Below, piece by piece: positions 5,926 through 8,588 of a stretch of 8,588 nucleotides of DNA (the first letter of the stretch is position 1; every line of letters starts with the position of its first letter). Below the pieces are notes generated by a model. The model did not search any database. It had not been told where the DNA came from and saw only the letters and a list, made by a program, of their open reading frames with translations. A program made the translations under genes and the position numbers. Source of the stretch: Bacillota bacterium (lineage in GTDB: Bacteria > Bacillota_A > Clostridia > Acetivibrionales > DUMB01); the NCBI GenBank assembly GCA_023621975.1, contig JAMOAC010000472.1, positions 1-8,588 on the forward strand. The letters run 5' to 3'.

Positions 5926-7068
5926 ATGGATTTGATCGAACAGGTAAGGCTTTTTCCTTCAAGCCCCGGTGTATATATAATGAAGGATTCACTGGGGAAT
6001 GTCATATATGTAGGCAAGGCTAAAAAACTAAAAAACAGGGTATTGCAATACTTTTATCACAGGAGGGACAGGGATCCAAAAATAAATGCCCTGGTTGGCA
6101 ATATTCATTCCATTGAATACATTCTTACGGATACAGAACTGGAGGCATTTCTGACAGAATGCAGGCTGATAAAGGAAATTAAACCCAGGTACAACAGCCA
6201 GATGAAAAACGACGGCAGTTATGCATATATAAGGATTGATATTAATGAAAAGTACCCCGGGATATCTGTTGTTACCAATAAGGATGAAGCAAGTGAGGAT
6301 GGAACGGGTGCGCTTTTTTTCGGCCCGTACCCGAGCCGGAGCAATGTTGAAAGGGCGGTGTCCTTCCTGAAGGAGTTTTTTTTAATAAGGAAGTGCAGTG
6401 ATGCGTTTTTCAGGAGTTCGTCGGGATGCCTGAACTACAGCCTGGGTACGTGCATGGGGGCTTGCAGGGGGGACACTGATTATGAAGCATACAGGAAGTG
6501 TATTGATAATGTAGTGCTGTTCCTGGAAGGAAAGGACAACTCAATCATTGAATCCTTAATGAGAAGGATAAATTTGGCCTCCGACAGCCTGGAATTTGAA
6601 AAAGCTGCAAAGTACAGGGACTATTTGAGAGCCCTGAAGCATATTTTGAATAAGCAAAGCCTGATTCGGTCGTCGTCAAAAAGAAGGAACATCGTAGCTA
6701 TTGAGGCAATAGACAGGTGCAGGTACAAGGTGTTTTTCTTTAAGGGCAACAGGCTTATAAGCTGTGAGCCGTTTTCTACTGCAAATTTCGACAGGGCAAG
6801 TGCCGTACGACATTTTTATAACCTGATTATGGACAATTTTAAGAATAAAAATATTGACATTGGTGAAGCTTTAACCCGGCAGGAAATTGACGAAGCCCAG
6901 ATAATACATTCATACCTTAAAAAGAGGAAGAGTGATATTTTAAGCTTCAGGATACCCGCCAGCCGGCTTGCCGGTGACAATCCGGAATTGAAAGCAGAGA
7001 TAGACAGGATAATTGAAATGATATATGATAAGAATAAGACAGGGGACGGTTCTTCTGACATGGTATAA
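5926..7068 (+). CDS. Short UvrC-like GIY-YIG nuclease with UVR motif, lacking the C-terminal nuclease half
   Basis: The 380-residue protein resembles the first part of excinuclease subunit UvrC. The GIY-YIG domain (about residues 10-95) keeps its key residues: G15-V-Y17, Y28-V-G30, Arg38 and Glu78. Cys157, Cys168, Cys176 and Cys180 match the four-cysteine pattern of UvrC that is reported to hold an Fe-S cluster. Residues 206-240 form a UVR helix pair (LEFEKAAKYRDYLRAL), the UvrB-contact motif. Residues 250-290 still resemble UvrC (VFFFKGNRLIS), but the RNase H-like domain with its DGG-type motif and the helix-hairpin-helix end are absent; full UvrC is about 600 residues. E. coli Cho is also a short UvrC relative but lacks the UVR motif. 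A 3'-side incision or other nick-type activity is inferred. ATG 5926 aligns with the usual UvrC start and has AAAGGA and TCAGG upstream; TTG 5893 and GTG 5902 are weaker. The gene lies alone between a terminator and CRISPR relics. Confidence 0.85.
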   Translation: MDLIEQVRLFPSSPGVYIMKDSLGNVIYVGKAKKLKNRVLQYFYHRRDRDPKINALVGNIHSIEYILTDTELEAFLTECRLIKEIKPRYNSQMKNDGSYAYIRIDINEKYPGISVVTNKDEASEDGTGALFFGPYPSRSNVERAVSFLKEFFLIRKCSDAFFRSSSGCLNYSLGTCMGACRGDTDYEAYRKCIDNVVLFLEGKDNSIIESLMRRINLASDSLEFEKAAKYRDYLRALKHILNKQSLIRSSSKRRNIVAIEAIDRCRYKVFFFKGNRLISCEPFSTANFDRASAVRHFYNLIMDNFKNKNIDIGEALTRQEIDEAQIIHSYLKKRKSDILSFRIPASRLAGDNPELKAEIDRIIEMIYDKNKTGDGSSDMV

Positions 7069-7474
7069 AATGTGCAGTGCTGCAGAATAAGGATTGAAAC
7101 TTTCCTTAAGTATCTGCACCACCAAGGCAATCCAGAAATGGGACTGCCTTATTCCACTGGAACAAGGATTGAAACTCTTGGTAGTTTAAGGCAGCGTTTT
7201 CTCTTGCCTTTGAAGTGAAGCACCAGTTCCAACAAAACAAGGATTAAAACCTGATAAAAAACTTTTTGGACTTTTTGTCAAAATAGAATTTGAAGTATCA
7301 AATCCAGTAGAATAAGGATTGAAACTATTCTAAACTTGCATTTCTAATGCTGATTACCTTACTGAAATGACCATTCCACCAAAACAAGGATTGAAACACC
7401 TGGTAGTTGAGGTCAGCATTTTCACGTGCTTTAAGAAGTTGAAGTACCAATTCCATTAAAACAAGTGCTGAAAT
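7064..7474 (+). CRISPR. Relic CRISPR array: six diverged repeats, five spacers
   Basis: Six repeat-like units end at 7100, 7175, 7250, 7325, 7397 and 7474, so the period is 75, 75, 75, 72 and 77 bases. Taking 37 bases each, they match the intact repeat at 24, 23, 27, 29, 28 and 27 positions by hand count. The ACAAGGATTGAAAC end is nearly kept in most; the 5' half is scrambled, and the last unit has lost its end (AAGTGCTGAAAT). Spacers are 7101-7138, 7176-7213, 7251-7288, 7326-7360 and 7398-7437 (35-40 bases). The orientation is the same as the intact array. The first unit overlaps the stop codon of the UvrC-like gene and no leader is seen before it, so the leader end was probably lost. A hairpin of 10 bp with one mismatch (7124-7150) spans the first spacer and second repeat. 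Confidence 0.8.
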
Positions 7475-7795
7475 ATTGCTAATGCTTCCATTTACTTGAC
7501 AATGTCCTGTTGATATTATTGAAATTCATAGAAAAATATGGTAAGTTAATAATACTGGAAACAGTATTAAGTGAATCTTTTAATAAAAATACTTTTGTTA
7601 TTAGAAAATTATTGAGAAAATTCAGTGCGATGACCTCGAAGCATTGAAATAACTGCGTTTGAAGGTGATGTTGGTGAAAGAAAAAAGTGCGTTTGAGCTC
7701 ATTTTTAGCTGTTTTTTTGCAAAAAATATCCCCAAAAAAGCCGGTCAAAAAAAGAGTAAAATCCAGATAAATAGGGCGTTTCAGGGAAAATAGCT
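7475..7795 (+). promoter_or_regulatory. Gene-free leader region of the intact CRISPR array
   Basis: These 321 bases separate the relic array from the first perfect repeat and hold no credible gene. The part next to the array (about 7680-7795) is rich in A and T runs, as CRISPR leaders are. It contains GAGCTC (7695-7700), the 14-base perfect palindrome TTTTTTGCAAAAAA (7713-7726) and CCCC/CCGG islets. TGCGTTTGA occurs at 7654-7662 and 7688-7696, 34 bases apart. An 8-bp hairpin with a GAAA loop lies at 7550-7569. The repeat end ATTGAAAC marks the 5' tag of crRNA, so transcription and new spacer insertion should come from this side. I see no strong promoter consensus. Confidence 0.65.
7550..7569. 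other. Eight-bp hairpin with GAAA tetraloop in the leader
   Basis: TAATACTG (7550-7557) and CAGTATTA (7562-7569) pair perfectly around GAAA, a GNRA-type loop. No T-run follows directly, so it is a poor terminator. It may be a protein-binding palindrome or the end of something older; its role is unknown. Confidence 0.5.
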
Positions 7796-8588
7796 GTTGA
7801 AGTGCACGATCCAGTAAAACAAGGATTGAAACATGGCGCAAAACTCGTATACTTCGTCTGTCCGGTCGCGTTGAAGTGCACGATCCAGTAAAACAAGGAT
7901 TGAAACTCGCATTCCTAATGGAAATACAATAATTTGTATAATGTTGAAGTGCACGATCCAGTAAAACAAGGATTGAAACTATTATCAATATTAATTATAA
8001 CTCATTATGCTTAATTGTTGAAGTGCACGATCCAGTAAAACAAGGATTGAAACTTTGCGTCCCTAACCCAAAATACGCCTTTTTCAAACTGTTGAAGTGC
8101 ACGATCCAGTAAAACAAGGATTGAAACTATACGTTTCCAGGGAGCATTGGAAGGGATAGACAGTTGAAGTGCACGATCCAGTAAAACAAGGATTGAAACG
8201 GTAATAAATTATATGCATTAGCTAATCATAAAATTGTTGAAGTGCACGATCCAGTAAAACAAGGATTGAAACCAGATAACGGAGGATGGGGGACGGTAAG
8301 CACTACAAGTTGAAGTGCACGATCCAGTAAAACAAGGATTGAAACTAATTAGTCTAGTTTTTTAATGCAAAAGCTGTTATTGTTGAAGTGCACGATCCAG
8401 TAAAACAAGGATTGAAACGTTTGGGCTTGGAAAGCACTTCATACACCGCGTTTTGTTGAAGTGCACGATCCAGTAAAACAAGGATTGAAACCCAAAGTAT
8501 CAATTGTAATTCTTAGCCTTGTATAAGTGTTGAAGTGCACGATCCAGTAAAACAAGGATTGAAACTGCATCCTGGGAAGTTGAAAAAG
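7796..8588 (+). CRISPR. Intact type I-B-like CRISPR array, 11 identical repeats, continues beyond the window
   Basis: A 37-bp repeat beginning GTTGAAGTGCAC and ending ACAAGGATTGAAAC occurs 11 times without a single change. It starts at 7796, 7870, 7943, 8017, 8091, 8163, 8236, 8309, 8382, 8455 and 8529. Ten full spacers of 37, 36, 37, 37, 35, 36, 36, 36, 36 and 37 bases lie between them, and a partial eleventh runs off the end (8566-8588). All spacers differ. The ATTGAAAC end is the usual 8-base crRNA tag of type I-B/III systems and gives the + direction with the leader on the left. The repeat closely resembles the known C. thermocellum repeat but has GTGCACGATCC in the middle. Several spacers have open frames (for example 8200-8235 and 8273-8308), as expected for phage-gene origin. 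No cas genes are in the window. Confidence 0.98.

Noticed and set aside
7496..7519. Promoter with perfect TTGACA (7496-7501) and TATTAT (7514-7519)
   Set aside because: The gap is only 12 bases, too short for a sigma-A promoter, and nothing at the proper distance resembles a -10 box.
7489..7525. Seventh relic repeat ending ATTGAAAT
   Set aside because: Only the last bases match, the upstream part needs indels, and the distance from the sixth unit is 51 bases rather than about 75.
7748..7784. Possible extra degenerate repeat in the leader (ATCCAGATAAATAGGG resembles ATCCAGTAAAACAAGG)
   Set aside because: Only about 12 of 16 bases match, the ATTGAAAC end is missing, and it would leave an 11-base spacer before the first repeat.
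7479..7988. Open reading frame of 169 residues on the minus strand across leader and array
   Set aside because: Its first third is translated CRISPR repeat (repeating FNPCFTGSC and VSILVLLDRAL phrases) and the rest has the look of AT-rich noise with no ribosome site.
8579..8588. Start of a twelfth repeat (GTTGAAAAAG) at the window end
   Set aside because: It diverges after six bases and would give a 13-base spacer; it is probably spacer sequence.

Overview
The window looks like a chromosomal piece of a Gram-positive, anaerobic, moderately AT-rich clostridium. Three things point there: an rnfD-G-E-A-B gene order typical of clostridial Rnf complexes, strong GGAGG-type ribosome sites with frequent GTG and TTG starts, and a 37-bp CRISPR repeat ending ACAAGGATTGAAAC that closely resembles the type I-B repeat known from Clostridium (Acetivibrio) thermocellum. 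The species assignment is inference. All recognisable genes are on the + strand.

Region 1 (1-2959) is the 3' part of an Rnf operon: the end of rnfD, then rnfG, rnfE, rnfA and rnfB. The first four overlap at their start/stop codons. Together they form the membrane ferredoxin:NAD+ oxidoreductase that couples electron flow from ferredoxin to ion pumping. Short degenerate tandem repeats and an AT-rich hairpin terminator (3066-3101) close the operon.

Region 2 (3111-5877) is a three-gene cassette behind its own promoter. It encodes an SPFH-domain protein with three C-terminal zinc ribbons (YdjI-like), an unrecognised four-helix membrane protein with a helical cytoplasmic tail, and a TM2-domain protein with an N-terminal zinc ribbon and a Pro/Gln/Tyr-rich linker. 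It looks like a membrane-organising or envelope-stress module. A second repeat-rich spacer and a clear intrinsic terminator end it.

Region 3 (5926-7068) is one gene for a short UvrC relative: GIY-YIG nuclease, four-cysteine cluster and UVR motif, but no RNase H-like nuclease half and no helix-hairpin-helix end.

Region 4 (7064-8588) is CRISPR DNA in two generations. A relic array of six badly diverged repeats starts at the stop codon of the UvrC-like gene. It is followed by a 321-bp gene-free leader and then a regular array of 11 identical repeats that runs off the window. Both arrays point the same way. No cas genes are present. Two relic spacers (7176-7213 and 7398-7437) are diverged versions of each other. 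Read on the minus strand they encode nearly the same 11-residue peptide, with 7 of 8 differences silent. This suggests that two related invaders were sampled at the same site, and it is the most unusual signal in the window.
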